This document shows, piece by piece, positions 1 through 9,594 of a stretch of 64,000 nucleotides of DNA. Under the pieces are notes generated by a model. It was not told the origin of the DNA and ran no database searches. It saw only the letters and a program-made list of their open reading frames with translations. A program made the position numbers and the translations under genes. The stretch comes from Mesorhizobium sp. B4-1-3 (GTDB lineage Bacteria > Pseudomonadota > Alphaproteobacteria > Rhizobiales > Rhizobiaceae). The stretch is from the NCBI RefSeq assembly GCF_006439355.1, contig NZ_VFTG01000005.1, positions 186,001 to 250,000 of the forward strand. The letters are read 5' to 3'. Numbering within the stretch: position 1 is the first letter of the stretch; each line of letters starts with the position of its first letter.

Positions 1-66
1 GGGTCAGGTCCGGAAGGAAGCAGCCCTAACGAGCCCGGAACGGGTCATTGTTCCAGCCTCCCACCT
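1..66 (+). ncRNA. ffs: SRP RNA (4.5S RNA), 3' part, cut by the window edge
   Basis: The first bases carry the nearly invariant SRP RNA apical domain: GGTCAGGTCCGGAAGG, then AAGCAGCC, which binds the M domain of Ffh. The RNA continues to GCCTCCCACC, which would be the 3' half of the closing helix; its 5' partner lies outside the window. The RNA is the core of the signal recognition particle that targets nascent membrane proteins. A position just upstream of dnaX is usual in alphaproteobacteria. The 3' end is estimated from the end of the CCTCCC arm. Confidence 0.93.
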
Positions 67-170
67 CTTCGCCTTTCTCCCGCGACATTGACGGCGCCAA
101 GCCGTGCGGGCGAGACTATGCGCAGGAATCGGCCGCCTTCCTTCGCGGTACTGGGAGCTTTTGACGGCGA

Positions 171-1988
171 ATGAGCGAAGCCGGAAACTTGGGAACGGAA
201 AGCCGGGAGACCGGGAAGGCCGGCGCCTACCGCGTCCTGGCGCGCAAATATCGCCCTTCGAATTTCTCCGAGCTGATCGGCCAGGAGCCGATGGTGCGCA
301 CGCTGACCAATGCGTTCGCCACCGGCCGCATCGCCCAGGCCTGGATGCTGACCGGCGTGCGCGGTGTCGGCAAGACGACGACCGCGCGCATCCTCGCGCG
401 GGCGCTGAACTACAAAACGCCGACCGTCGACCGGCCTTCCGTCCACCTTTCGATCCCCGGCGAGCACTGCCAGGCGATCATGGAAGGCCGCCATGTCGAC
501 GTCATCGAGATGGACGCCGCCTCCCACACCGGCATCGACGACATCAGGGACATCATCGACCGCGTGCGCTACGCGCCGGTCTCGGCCCGCTATAAAGTCT
601 ACATCATCGACGAAGTGCACATGCTCTCCACCCAGGCCTTCAACGGCCTGTTGAAGACGCTGGAAGAGCCGCCGCCGCACGTCAAATTCATCTTCGCCAC
701 CACCGAGATCCGCAAGGTGCCGATCACGGTCCTGTCGCGCTGCCAGCGCTTCGACTTGAGGCGCATCGATGCCGGCGCGCTGGTCGGGCATCTGTCCTCG
801 ATCGCAGCCAAGGAAGGCATTTCCGTCGACGACGAGGCGCTGGCGATGATTGCGCGGGCCGCCGAAGGCTCGGCGCGCGATTCGCTCTCCATCCTCGACC
901 AGGCGATCGCCCATGGCAGCGGCGCCGTCAGCGCCGACGCGGTGCGCGCCATGCTCGGCCTCGCCGACCGCGCTCGCATCATCGACCTTTTCGAGCATGT
1001 CATGAAAGGCGACGTGGCGGCGGCGCTCGCCGAATTCCGCGCGCAATACGACACCGGCGCCGATCCGGCCGCGGTGCTTACCGATCTTGCCGAGTTCAAC
1101 CACCTCGTCACCCGGCTGCGCTTCGTGCCGGCCGCGGCCGACGATGCCTCGCTCTCCGAGGAGGAGCGCCGGCGCGGCGCCGAATTCGCCGGCAGGCTTT
1201 CGGTGCGCGTGCTGTCGCGGACTTGGCAGATGCTGCTCAAGGGCATTCCCGAGGTGCAATCCTCCAATCGCCCGGTCAGCGCCGGCGAAATGGTGCTGAT
1301 CAGGCTGGCGCATGCCGCCGACCTGCCGACGCTGGACGAGGCGCTGAAATCGCTGGAAGGCGCGGGACCGCTGCCGAATGGCGCGCCGCGCGCCAATGGC
1401 GCACCGGCAAATTCGGGCAATGGCGGCGGCGCAAGTGCCGTCGCGCAGGCGCGGATGTCCAGTTCAAATGGCGGCGCCCAGACCATGCGTCTGGTCGAAA
1501 CGCAGCCCGCGCCCGTCACCTTTTCTCCGGCGCCGGAGCCGGTTGCCGAAACCCCTGTCGTTCCGGTGAAATCGCTAGCCGACATCGTCGCGCTTGCCGA
1601 CGCCAATCGCGACATGGCCTTCAAGGTGCTGCTCAAACGCTGCGTGCGGCCGGTGCGGATCGAGCCGGGCCGTCTCGATGTCACCTTGACCGACGACGCG
1701 CCCAAGATGCTGCTCAACGACCTGACCTCCAAGCTGCGCGCCTGGACCGGCCGTAACTGGCTGGTGTCGCTGTCGAAGGAGGAGGGCGGCCAGACACTGG
1801 CCGAGATGGAGACGACGAAGCGCGAGAACGCCTTCTCCGACGCCAAGGCCGATCCGACGGTCGCGGCCATCCTCGCCCGTTTCCCCGGCGCCAAGATCAT
1901 CGACGTGCGCATTCCGGACGTGCCGGACGTGGAACAGGCCGAGGCGGAAGTGCCTGTCGAGCCCGCGGCCGACGACGACGAAATCTGA
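171..1988 (+). CDS. dnaX: DNA polymerase III subunit gamma/tau (clamp loader ATPase)
   Basis: The clamp-loader motor that loads the beta sliding clamp (dnaN, at the other end of this window) and links polymerase to helicase. AAA+ signatures are clear: Walker [10 protein letters not shown] (residues 62-70), Walker [10 protein letters not shown] (143-151), sensor 1 FIFATTE (173-179) and the SRC arginine-finger motif (189-191). At 605 aa it is full tau length, with a low-complexity Ala/Gly/Pro linker around 395-460 and a C-terminal polymerase-binding domain. The four-cysteine zinc module found after Walker A in enterobacterial DnaX is reduced to one Cys (C100), as I recall for alphaproteobacteria. 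No slippery heptamer for a gamma frameshift was noticed. The stop is 22 nt before ybaB, so the two are probably cotranscribed. Confidence 0.97.
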   Translation: MSEAGNLGTESRETGKAGAYRVLARKYRPSNFSELIGQEPMVRTLTNAFATGRIAQAWMLTGVRGVGKTTTARILARALNYKTPTVDRPSVHLSIPGEHCQAIMEGRHVDVIEMDAASHTGIDDIRDIIDRVRYAPVSARYKVYIIDEVHMLSTQAFNGLLKTLEEPPPHVKFIFATTEIRKVPITVLSRCQRFDLRRIDAGALVGHLSSIAAKEGISVDDEALAMIARAAEGSARDSLSILDQAIAHGSGAVSADAVRAMLGLADRARIIDLFEHVMKGDVAAALAEFRAQYDTGADPAAVLTDLAEFNHLVTRLRFVPAAADDASLSEEERRRGAEFAGRLSVRVLSRTWQMLLKGIPEVQSSNRPVSAGEMVLIRLAHAADLPTLDEALKSLEGAGPLPNGAPRANGAPANSGNGGGASAVAQARMSSSNGGAQTMRLVETQPAPVTFSPAPEPVAETPVVPVKSLADIVALADANRDMAFKVLLKRCVRPVRIEPGRLDVTLTDDAPKMLLNDLTSKLRAWTGRNWLVSLSKEEGGQTLAEMETTKRENAFSDAKADPTVAAILARFPGAKIIDVRIPDVPDVEQAEAEVPVEPAADDDEI

Positions 1989-2010
1989 AACAACCTTAGA
2001 GGACCACCCG

Positions 2011-2334
2011 ATGAAAGATCTTCTCGGCCTGATGGGCAAGGCGAAGGAAATGCAGGCCAAGTTCCAGGCCATGCAGGACGAGATCGCGACGCTCGAAGCC
2101 ACCGGCCAGGCCGGCGGCGGCCTGGTCAGCATCACGCTGACCGGCAAGTTCGAGATGAAGACGCTGAAGATCGATCCCTCGCTCATCAAGGCGGACGAGG
2201 CCGAGATCCTTGAGGACCTGATCCTTGCCGCCCACAATGACGCCAAAAATAAGGTCGAGCAGGTGATGCAGGAGAAGACCAAGGCGTTGACGGCAGGCCT
2301 GCCGATCCCGCCCGGAATGAAATTGCCGTTCTGA
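2011..2334 (+). CDS. ybaB: YbaB/EbfC nucleoid-associated protein
   Basis: A 107-residue DNA-binding protein of the YbaB/EbfC family, which forms dimers on the nucleoid and is nearly always linked to dnaX and recR. The N-terminus [19 protein letters not shown] is the family's amphipathic helix, followed by the beta region around [16 protein letters not shown], and the C-terminus ends in the typical [11 protein letters not shown]. The length is normal. AGAGGACC lies just ahead of the ATG as a ribosome binding site. Here recR is separated from ybaB by an inserted hydrolase gene. Confidence 0.95.
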   Translation: MKDLLGLMGKAKEMQAKFQAMQDEIATLEATGQAGGGLVSITLTGKFEMKTLKIDPSLIKADEAEILEDLILAAHNDAKNKVEQVMQEKTKALTAGLPIPPGMKLPF

Positions 2335-2551
2335 GACGGTCTCCATCAGTTAATTGATTATGAATGAAAATTGAGCCCGAGCCGCAATATTAACTATTTT
2401 GCCGGCAATGCTCACGGGCTCATTTCGAGGCATTCATAAAGTTTTACCCAAGTCCAGACGTTGCTAACCATCTAGCCATCTTTTTGCCTGAAAGAGTCTC
2501 ATTCTTGCCACATCTCGGGGCGGGCTGGCATCTGGACATGAGGCTTTTTTG

Positions 2552-3538
2552 GTGATCGCGACGCGATGGAAGACGCCGCTGCTTATCGGCATCGTCATTT
2601 CCCCCTTGCTCCTGGCCGGTTGCAGCCAGACCACTTCCTCCCATGGCATGTCGGTGTCGGGTCTGACCGAGGCCCTTACGCCGAGCTTCCTCAGCTCGCG
2701 CTCCTACAAATACTCGATGAAGGACAAGGAATGCCTGCAAAGGGCGATGTTCTTCGAGTCCAACCGGTCGAGCCGCGACGGCATGATCGCCGTCGGCACG
2801 GTCGTGATGAACCGGCTGCGCTCGGGCCAGCATGGCAACACCATCTGCGAGGTCGTCGGCGAAAGGGGCCAGTTCGCGCCCGGCGTGTTGACGCGGCCGA
2901 TGAATTCGAGAGCGCTGCCCGACGTCGAGGAGGCCGCGGACGCGGTGCTGAAGGGCGAGCGCAAGGCCAAGCTCAAGAATACGATGTATTTCCACACCGC
3001 CGGCCTGCACTTCCCCTACCAGAACATGCATTACACGATGGTCGCCGGCGGCAACGCCTTCTATGAGAAGCGCGGCCGCAACTGGCAGCCGCTGCCGGAC
3101 GAGCCGATGGTCGCCATGGCCTCCGACAAGCAGCAGAAAATCGACCCAACTGCTCCCGTGCTGGTGGCTTCCGCCGAGCCGGTGGTCAAGACGATTGTTC
3201 GGCAGGATCCGGCCAAGCAGGTCGCGATGAACGCGGCCGAACCGACGCTTCCTGCCAAGGCGGCAATCGTTCCGGCCGAGGAGACCTATGTGACGGCCGC
3301 TGCTGCCTCGTCGCAGAAATCCGGCCGCCTAGCGCAGAAGCCGATGGTCGTGGCGATGCAGGAGCCGATGGCCGAGCCGGACGCCTCGCGTTTCGGCGGC
3401 ACGCTCAAGGGCCGCTACATCACTTCGGTGCCCAGCGCACGGCAGGAAGCGGCGATGGGCTTCCAGTCGACGCCTGAGAACACCGACGCCATCGGCGCGA
3501 TGATCGTCAGCCAGGACCGGCCGCTCGAAACCAACTGA
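2552..3538 (+). CDS. SleB-type cell wall hydrolase, predicted lipoprotein
   Basis: A predicted lipoprotein with a Hydrolase_2 (SleB/CwlJ) domain, a family that cleaves peptidoglycan glycan strands. The N-terminal hydrophobic stretch ends in lipobox LLAGC (Cys about residue 24). The domain covers roughly residues 60-175 and shows the family pattern CLQRAMFFESNRSSRDGMIA, then VGTVVMNRLRSG and GERGQFAPG, including the ordered Glu near the start. The rest is a low-complexity Ala/Val/Pro tail. GTG was chosen because GAGG lies 8 nt upstream; a TTG three bases earlier is possible. About 215 bp of AT-richer DNA upstream suggests its own promoter. The substrate bond was not determined. Confidence 0.8.
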   Translation: MIATRWKTPLLIGIVISPLLLAGCSQTTSSHGMSVSGLTEALTPSFLSSRSYKYSMKDKECLQRAMFFESNRSSRDGMIAVGTVVMNRLRSGQHGNTICEVVGERGQFAPGVLTRPMNSRALPDVEEAADAVLKGERKAKLKNTMYFHTAGLHFPYQNMHYTMVAGGNAFYEKRGRNWQPLPDEPMVAMASDKQQKIDPTAPVLVASAEPVVKTIVRQDPAKQVAMNAAEPTLPAKAAIVPAEETYVTAAAASSQKSGRLAQKPMVVAMQEPMAEPDASRFGGTLKGRYITSVPSARQEAAMGFQSTPENTDAIGAMIVSQDRPLETN

Positions 3539-3556
3539 ACCCGATTGCATCTGACG

Positions 3557-3588
3557 CAGGGCCCGCCATGGCAGCATGGCGGGCCCTG
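3557..3588 (+). terminator. Terminator-like hairpin after the SleB-type hydrolase gene
   Basis: A perfect 14-bp inverted repeat (cagggcccgccatg / catggcgggccctg) with a 4-nt loop begins 18 nt after the stop codon. The tract that follows is only moderately T-rich, so termination may need Rho or the hairpin may mainly protect the 3' end. It separates the hydrolase gene from recR. Confidence 0.65.
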
Positions 3589-3637
3589 TCCTGTCGGGGC
3601 TGTTCCAAACCGCGCTGAAAAATCCTAGATCAAGGCG

Positions 3638-4243
3638 ATGTCGAAGAGAATCGCCGGTCCGGAAATCGAACGCCTGATCCAGCTCCTGGCCAAGGTGCCG
3701 GGGCTTGGGCCGCGTTCGGCCAGGCGCGCCGCGCTTCATCTGATCAAAAAGAAGGAGCAACTGCTCGAGCCTTTGGCGGCCGCCATGGGCGAGGCGGTCG
3801 ACAAGGTGCGCATCTGCTCGACCTGCGGCAATGTCGATACCTCCGACCCTTGCATGATTTGCACCGACCCGCGCCGCGACGCCGGCACGCTGATCGTCGT
3901 CGAGGATGTCTCCGACCTTTGGGCGCTGGAGCGCGCGGCGGCCATGAACGTGCGCTATCACGTGCTCGGCGGCACGCTGTCACCGCTCGACGGCATTGGT
4001 CCCGACCAGCTCAACATCCGCTCGCTGGTCGACCGCGTCGCCGGAGGCGAGGTGAAGGAAGTCATCCTTGCGGTGAACGCCACCGTCGAAGGGCAGACGA
4101 CGGCGCATTACCTGACCGACCAGCTGTCTGGCTTCGAGGTCAAGGTGACGAGGCTCGCGCATGGCGTTCCGGTCGGCGGCGAGCTCGACTATCTCGACGA
4201 GGGCACGCTGGCCGCGGCGCTGCGCTCGAGGACGGCATTTTGA
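3638..4243 (+). CDS. recR: Recombination mediator protein RecR
   Basis: RecR works with RecO (and RecF, at 60.4 kb) to load RecA on SSB-coated gaps. The 201-aa protein has an N-terminal helix-hairpin-helix ([12 protein letters not shown], 19-30), a four-cysteine zinc finger (C60, C63, C72, C75) and a Toprim domain starting at LIVVED (85-90). The C-terminal part [19 protein letters not shown] is the conserved Walker-like tail. Length and motif order are normal. The start ATG has AAGG just upstream. In most relatives recR directly follows ybaB; here a hydrolase gene with its own terminator lies between. Confidence 0.97.
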   Translation: MSKRIAGPEIERLIQLLAKVPGLGPRSARRAALHLIKKKEQLLEPLAAAMGEAVDKVRICSTCGNVDTSDPCMICTDPRRDAGTLIVVEDVSDLWALERAAAMNVRYHVLGGTLSPLDGIGPDQLNIRSLVDRVAGGEVKEVILAVNATVEGQTTAHYLTDQLSGFEVKVTRLAHGVPVGGELDYLDEGTLAAALRSRTAF

Positions 4244-4280
4244 GATCTATGGGGGCGAGCTAGAGATGACGGTATTCCTT

Positions 4281-4442
4281 CGCGCCCCCCTCTGTCCTGC
4301 CGGACATCTCCCCCAGAACAGGGGAGATTGGCAGCTTCGCTCCCGACGCTCTTCCGGCAACGTTGGCGATTGGCGAAAGCCGACGCGACATCTGATCTCC
4401 CCCCAAGTGGGGGAGATGTCCGGCAGGACAGAGGGGGGCGCG
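4281..4442. repeat. RIME-like composite palindromic element
   Basis: A 162-bp element bounded by perfect 34-bp inverted arms (4281-4314 and 4409-4442). The arms read CGCGCCCCCCTCTGTCCTGC onward to GACATCTCCCCC. Two smaller inverted repeats lie inside: ctcccc/ggggag near 4309-4326 and a ggagat-type pair near 4395-4417. This two-palindrome layout resembles the rhizobial intergenic mosaic elements (RIME). It lies between recR and the lytic transglycosylase gene and reaches into the latter's 5' end. The assignment to RIME is by architecture and recall, not by alignment. Confidence 0.75.
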
Positions 4443-5690
4443 ACAGAACGCGGCTTTCACAAGCTTGCTCTCGCATTTCTGTTGTTCGCACTGATCTGGC
4501 TTTTCACCGCACCCTCCCACGCCGCCCCCATTGACGACCAGTTCCAGGCCTGGCTCCAAACCGACCTCTGGCCCGAAGCCAAGTCCAAGGGCATCTCGAA
4601 GAAGACCTTCGACGCCGCTTTCCTCGGCGTGAAGCCGAACCTTAAGCTGCCGGATCTTGTCATGCCCGGCGAGAAGCCGACCACGCCGCAAAAGCAGCAC
4701 CAGGCCGAGTTCGGCCCGCCGGCCGACTATTTCGCCGAGAAGATCATCCGCGCCGTCACCTCGGGCGGCAGGACGCGCGAGGGCGCCAACGCCCGGGTGC
4801 TCGGGCTGATTGAGAAGCGCTACGGTGTTCCGGGCGACGTCGTGCTAGCGATCTGGGGTCGCGAGACCGGCTTCGGCGCGGCCAAGATGCCTTACGACGC
4901 CTTCGAGGTGCTGGGCACCAAGGCGTTCATGTCGACCAAGAAGGACTTCTTCCGCACCGAGGTGCTGGCCGCGCTCGAAATCGTCGAACGCGGGCTGGCG
5001 CCCGTCAATGCGATGAAATCGTCCTGGGCCGGCGCGCTCGGCCAGCCGCAATTCATGCCGACGTCGTTCCTCAAGCACGCCGTCGACTTCGATGGCGACG
5101 GCCGGCCCGACATCTGGAATTCGACTCCCGACGTGCTCGCTTCGATCGCCAACTACCTCGTCCACTATGGCTGGGTGCGGGGTCGCGGCTGGGGGACCGA
5201 GGTGACGGTACCGGCCAACGTCTCCTGCTCGCTCGAAGGACCCGATCAGGGCAAGAAGATCTCCGATTGGGTGGCGATGGGCATCCGGCGCGTCGACGGC
5301 AAGGCGTTTGCGTCGAGCGAATTGAAGGCCGAGGGTTTTCTGCTGATGCCGGCCGGACGCAGCGGCCCGGCCTTCATCGTCACGCCGAATTTCTATGTGA
5401 TCAAGCAGTACAACAACAGCGATCTCTACGGCCTGTTCATCGGCCATGCCGCCGACCGCATCGCCAAGGGCGACGCCAGGTTTGCCGGCGCCTGGGGCAC
5501 GGTCGGCGACCTGCATCGCTCCGACATCGCTGCTTTGCAGCGCGCGCTCGAGGCCAAGGGCTACGATGTCGGCAGCGCCGACGGCCTGCCCGGCTTTAAG
5601 ACCCGCCGCTCGATCGGTGTCTGGCAGGCCAAGAACGGCAAGCCCGCCACCTGCTTTCCCGATGCGGGTTTGGTCGCGCAGCTAAAATAG
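4416..5690 (+). CDS. MltB-family lytic murein transglycosylase with peptidoglycan-binding domain
   Basis: A secreted lytic transglycosylase (SLT_2/MltB type) that cleaves MurNAc-GlcNAc bonds to leave 1,6-anhydro ends. A signal peptide (LALAFLLFALIWLFTAPSHA, ending about residue 36) is followed by the catalytic domain: catalytic Glu in WGRETGFG (E150) and the family block SSWAGALGQPQFMPTSF. The last ~60 residues form a peptidoglycan-binding domain (DIAALQRALEAKGYDVG). The start is uncertain: the only nearby ATG lies inside the right arm of the palindromic element, so about nine residues come from repeat DNA; an ATG at 4266 in the same frame would translate the whole element. About 424 aa from the chosen start, normal for the family. 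Confidence 0.85.
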   Translation: MSGRTEGGATERGFHKLALAFLLFALIWLFTAPSHAAPIDDQFQAWLQTDLWPEAKSKGISKKTFDAAFLGVKPNLKLPDLVMPGEKPTTPQKQHQAEFGPPADYFAEKIIRAVTSGGRTREGANARVLGLIEKRYGVPGDVVLAIWGRETGFGAAKMPYDAFEVLGTKAFMSTKKDFFRTEVLAALEIVERGLAPVNAMKSSWAGALGQPQFMPTSFLKHAVDFDGDGRPDIWNSTPDVLASIANYLVHYGWVRGRGWGTEVTVPANVSCSLEGPDQGKKISDWVAMGIRRVDGKAFASSELKAEGFLLMPAGRSGPAFIVTPNFYVIKQYNNSDLYGLFIGHAADRIAKGDARFAGAWGTVGDLHRSDIAALQRALEAKGYDVGSADGLPGFKTRRSIGVWQAKNGKPATCFPDAGLVAQLK

Positions 5691-5956
5691 CGGCTGCCTC
5701 TCAAGCCATGGACCTGGCATTTTTTTGCGGATCGGCGGCTCAAGTTAGCCGGCGCATGGGTCGACTCATGGCGGCCTGCCTGGTCCGATATGGCGTCTGG
5801 CAAAATGCCCATTGCCGGTTTGAGAGCCGCTGAATAGGGTGTTGACCAACTGGACAAAAAACACGACGGTAAGCGGTCAAAGCCGCAGCCGGCCTTGCTA
5901 AGAATAATAGAGCCCTGAGCCGGGAACTCAGGTCAACAAGACAGGGAACGATCACC

Positions 5957-7594
5957 ATGATGCTCGAAAAGTTTGCTCTCCGCTCTCGCGCCTTGCTTGC
6001 GGGCGCCGCGCTGTCCGCGCTGCTCGTCGCGCCCGCCTTCGCGGTCACGCCCGCCGATACGCTGGTCGAGGGCTTTGCCATCGACGACATCATCTCGATG
6101 GATCCGGGCGAAGCGTTCGAGCTGTCGACGGCCGAAGTCACAGGCAACACCTATGATCTGCTGGTCCGCCTGGACCTCAGCGACACCTCCAAGGTGAAGG
6201 GTGACCTTGCCGAGAGCTGGACCGTTTCCGACGACGGCCTGACCTATACTTTCAAGCTCAAGCCGGGGATGAAATTCGCGTCCGGCAACCCGATCACCGC
6301 GGCCGATGTAGCCTATTCCTTCGAACGCGCCGTCAAGCTCGACAAGAGCCCCGCCTTCATCATCAACCAGTTCGGCATCACCGGCGACAACGTCACCGAA
6401 AAGGCCAAGGCGGTCGACGACACCACCTTCCAGTTCGTGGTCGACAAGGCCTACGCGCCGAGCTTCGTGCTGAACTGCCTGTCGGCCACCGTCGCCTCTG
6501 TCGTCGACTCGAAGCTGGTCAAGGAGCATGTCGCCGCCGTCACGCCGAGCGCCGACTACAAATGGGACAACGACTTCGGCAATGCCTGGCTGAAGACCGG
6601 CTATGCCGGGTCGGGGCCATACAAGCTGCGCGAATGGCGTGCCAACGAGGCCGTCGTGCTGGAGCGCAACGACAATTATAATGGCGAGAAGGCCAAACTC
6701 GCCCGCGTCATCTATCGCAACATGAAGGAAAGCTCGGCGCAGCGACTGGCGCTGGAAGCGGGCGACATCGACGTTGCCCGCAACCTCGAGCCGAACGACC
6801 TCGATGCTATCGCCAAGAACGCCGATCTCACCACCACCAGCGCTCCGAAGGGCACGGTCTACTACATCAGCCTCAACCAGAAGAACCCGACGCTCGCCAA
6901 GCCCGAAGTGCGCCAGGCCTTCAAATATCTGGTCGACTACGACGCGTTGAGCACCACCATCCTCAAGGGCATCGGCGAAATCCATCAATCCTTCCTGCCC
7001 AAGGGCGACCTCGGCGCCATCGACGACAATCCCTTCAAGCTCGACGTCGCCAAGGCCAAGGAGCTTCTGGCAAAGGCCGGGGTGCCTGATGGCTTCAAGG
7101 TGACGATGGATGTGCGCACCGGCCAGCCGACCACCGGCATGGCGGAGTCGATCCAGCAGACGCTCGGCCAAGCCGGCATCAAGCTGGAGATCATTCCGGG
7201 CGATGGTAAGCAGACGCTGACCAAATACCGTGCACGCAACCACGACATCTATATCGGCAACTGGGGGCAGGACTATTTCGATCCCAACTCTAACGCCCAG
7301 ACTTTTGCCTCCAACCCGGACAATTCCGACAACGCCAAGATCAAAACGCTCGCCTGGCGCAATGCCTGGGACATCCCGGACCTGACCAAGGAAACCGATG
7401 CGGCATTGCTGGAAAAGGATTCAGCCAAGCGAGCCGACATGTACAAGGACCTGCAGCACAAGATCCTGGACACCAGCCCCTTCGTCATCATCCACCAGCA
7501 GTTGGAAGTGGCCGGGCTGCGCAAGAACCTCCAGGACTTCAAGCTCGGCCCGAGCTTCGACACCAACTTCGTCTGGGCGGTCTCGAAGCAATAA
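5957..7594 (+). CDS. ABC transporter substrate-binding protein, peptide/nickel (SBP_bac_5) family
   Basis: The periplasmic ligand-binding component of the importer encoded by the next four genes. An N-terminal signal peptide (RALLAGAALSALLVAPAFA, cleavage about residue 30) precedes a typical SBP_bac_5 body: LAESWTVSDDGLTYTFKLKPG (about 86-106), followed by the GNPITAADVAYSFERA block and the VRQAFKYLVDYDAL hinge motif. Length (545 aa) is normal for DppA/OppA-like proteins. The ligand cannot be told from sequence; dipeptides, oligopeptides, glutathione or opine-like compounds are all possible. Leader DNA contains a small hairpin (5914-5932). A 15-nt gap to the permease gene indicates one operon. 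Confidence 0.92.
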   Translation: MMLEKFALRSRALLAGAALSALLVAPAFAVTPADTLVEGFAIDDIISMDPGEAFELSTAEVTGNTYDLLVRLDLSDTSKVKGDLAESWTVSDDGLTYTFKLKPGMKFASGNPITAADVAYSFERAVKLDKSPAFIINQFGITGDNVTEKAKAVDDTTFQFVVDKAYAPSFVLNCLSATVASVVDSKLVKEHVAAVTPSADYKWDNDFGNAWLKTGYAGSGPYKLREWRANEAVVLERNDNYNGEKAKLARVIYRNMKESSAQRLALEAGDIDVARNLEPNDLDAIAKNADLTTTSAPKGTVYYISLNQKNPTLAKPEVRQAFKYLVDYDALSTTILKGIGEIHQSFLPKGDLGAIDDNPFKLDVAKAKELLAKAGVPDGFKVTMDVRTGQPTTGMAESIQQTLGQAGIKLEIIPGDGKQTLTKYRARNHDIYIGNWGQDYFDPNSNAQTFASNPDNSDNAKIKTLAWRNAWDIPDLTKETDAALLEKDSAKRADMYKDLQHKILDTSPFVIIHQQLEVAGLRKNLQDFKLGPSFDTNFVWAVSKQ

Positions 7595-7609
7595 CCCCGG
7601 GCGCGACGC

Positions 7610-8677
7610 GTGAGCGTAGCTGACAATCAGGCGGCGGCGGGGAGCGGCAGCGCCCGCGCCGTCGCTATTCTATCTTCGCTCGGCCGCTTTCTGGTCGTCG
7701 CGGTGACGACCTATCTCGGCCTTCTCGCGGTGACCTTCTTCATCGGCCGCGTCATCCCGATCGATCCGGTGCTGGCCGTTCTCGGCGATCGCGCGCCGAC
7801 CGCCGTCGTCGAGCGCACGCGCCGCGAAATGGGCCTCGATCTGCCCTGGATCGAGCAGTTCTACATCTACGTCAAAAGCGCGCTGAGGGGCGATTTCGGC
7901 ACCTCGGTGCTGACCACCAATCCGGTCATGTCCGATATCCGCCGTGTCTTTCCGGCGACCATCGAGCTCGCGACGCTGGGCACGATCATCGGCGCCGTCA
8001 TCGGCGTGCCGCTCGGGGTGCTTGCCGCCGTAAAGCGCGGCAGCCTGATCGACCAGGTCGCCCGCATCGTCGGCCTTATCGGCTATTCGGTGCCGATCTT
8101 CTGGCTGGGGCTGCTCGGGCTGGTGCTGTTCTACGCCAAGCTGCAGTGGATCGCCTTTCCGGCGCGCCTCGACGTCGTCTACGAATACACCTTCACGCCG
8201 ATCACCGGCTTCTATCTGCTGGATGCCGCGATCCAGGGGCAGTGGGACGTCTTCTACGACGCCTGGCGCCATATCGTCCTGCCCGCGGCGCTGCTCGGCT
8301 ATCTGTCGCTCGCCTATATCAGCCGCATGACCCGCTCCTTCATGCTGAACGAGCTGGCGCAGGAATACATCGTCGCGGCGCGCGCCAAGGGACTGTCGGA
8401 ACGGCACATCATCTGGGGCCACGCGCTGCGCAACGCCGCCGTGCCGATGGTGACGGTGATCGCGCTTTCCTACGCCAACCTGCTCGAAGGCTCGGTGCTG
8501 ACCGAGACCGTCTTCTCTTGGCCGGGCATCGGCCTCTACATCACCAACTCGCTGCAGAACGCCGACATGAACGCCGTGCTCGGCGGCACCATCGCCATCG
8601 GCTCTGTCTTCATCGCCATCAATCTTTTCTCCGATCTGCTCTACCGGCTGCTCGATCCAAGGACCAAGACCGGATGA
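7610..8677 (+). CDS. ABC transporter permease, DppB/OppB type
   Basis: The first membrane subunit of the peptide-type importer. It has an N-terminal transmembrane segment (FLVVAVTTYLGLLAVTFFIG), the typical LGDRAPTAVVERTRREMGLDLPWIEQFYIY periplasmic stretch near the start, and a BPD_transp_1 domain with the cytoplasmic EAA loop EYIVAARAKGLSERHIIWGH near residues 251-270, which docks onto the ATPase. It starts with GTG. Its TGA stop overlaps the ATG of the next permease gene (ATGA), so the two are translationally coupled. 355 aa, somewhat longer than the ~310-340 usual for the family. Confidence 0.93.
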   Translation: MSVADNQAAAGSGSARAVAILSSLGRFLVVAVTTYLGLLAVTFFIGRVIPIDPVLAVLGDRAPTAVVERTRREMGLDLPWIEQFYIYVKSALRGDFGTSVLTTNPVMSDIRRVFPATIELATLGTIIGAVIGVPLGVLAAVKRGSLIDQVARIVGLIGYSVPIFWLGLLGLVLFYAKLQWIAFPARLDVVYEYTFTPITGFYLLDAAIQGQWDVFYDAWRHIVLPAALLGYLSLAYISRMTRSFMLNELAQEYIVAARAKGLSERHIIWGHALRNAAVPMVTVIALSYANLLEGSVLTETVFSWPGIGLYITNSLQNADMNAVLGGTIAIGSVFIAINLFSDLLYRLLDPRTKTG

Positions 8678-9594
8678 GCGCTGAAACGATCCAGTCTAGG
8701 CGCGCGTGGCTGCTCAGCGACCGGCCTGCCTCGCGCCTGCAGGCAAGGCTCGGCCGCGCCTATGTCGCCTGGCGGCGCTTCTCCGCCAATCGCTTGGCGC
8801 TGGTCGGCATGCTGATCATCATCGCGCTGCTGGTGGTCGCGGCCTTTGCCGATGTTCTGGCCCCCTATTCGCCGACCGTCGGCGATCTCAAGAACGCCCG
8901 CCTGCTGCCGCCTGGCGCCGCGCACTGGTTCGGCACCGACGACCTCGGCCGCGACATCTATTCGCGCATCGTCTATGGCGCGCGCTGGACGCTTTACGTG
9001 GTGATCCTCGTCGCCATCATCGCCGCGCCCATCGGCCTGCTGGTCGGCACAATTGCCGGTTATGCCGGCGGCTGGACCGACACGATCCTGATGCGCATCA
9101 CCGACATCTTCCTTGCCTTCCCGAAGCTGGTGCTGGCGTTGGCTTTCGTGGCGGCGCTCGGGCCTGGCATCGAGAACGCCGTGCTGGCGATCGCCATCAC
9201 CTCCTGGCCGCCTTACGCGCGCATTGCCCGCGCCGAGACGCTGACGGTGCGCAATTCCGACTACATCAAGGCGGTGCAACTGATGGGCGCCTCGCCCTTC
9301 CGCATCGTGCTGCGCCACATCATGCCGCTCTGCATCTCCTCGCTGATCATCCGCGTGACGCTGGACATGGCCGGCATCATCCTCACCGCGGCCGGCCTCG
9401 GCTTCCTCGGCCTCGGCGCGCAGCCGCCGCTACCCGAATGGGGCGCGATGATCGCCTCCGGTCGCCGCTTCATCCTCGACCAATGGTGGGTGGCGGCGGC
9501 CCCCGGTGCCGCCATCCTCATCGTCAGTCTCGGCTTCAACCTGCTCGGCGACGGCCTGCGCGACGCGCTCGACCCCCGGAGTGGCGATCAATGA
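8674..9594 (+). CDS. ABC transporter permease, DppC/OppC type
   Basis: The second membrane subunit of the importer. After a cytoplasmic N-terminus it shows the OppC_N segment (FSANRLALVGMLIIIALLVV), the family marker HWFGTDDLGRDIYSRIVYGA (about 86-105), and BPD_transp_1 helices with the EAA loop NSDYIKAVQLMGASPFRIVL. The C-terminal LGFNLLGDGLRDALDPR is a strong DppC signature. The start was set at the ATG overlapping the upstream stop, giving 306 aa, and the stop overlaps the next ATG in the same way. Confidence 0.94.
   Translation: MSAETIQSRRAWLLSDRPASRLQARLGRAYVAWRRFSANRLALVGMLIIIALLVVAAFADVLAPYSPTVGDLKNARLLPPGAAHWFGTDDLGRDIYSRIVYGARWTLYVVILVAIIAAPIGLLVGTIAGYAGGWTDTILMRITDIFLAFPKLVLALAFVAALGPGIENAVLAIAITSWPPYARIARAETLTVRNSDYIKAVQLMGASPFRIVLRHIMPLCISSLIIRVTLDMAGIILTAAGLGFLGLGAQPPLPEWGAMIASGRRFILDQWWVAAAPGAAILIVSLGFNLLGDGLRDALDPRSGDQ

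Noticed and set aside
5705..5725. Terminator after the lytic transglycosylase gene (gcca/tggc followed by ATTTTTTT)
   Set aside because: The T run is good, but the stem is only 4 bp; too weak to call.
5842..5870. TTGACC as a -35 for the peptide transporter operon
   Set aside because: No acceptable -10 at 16-18 bp; the hexamer at 17 bp is gacggt.
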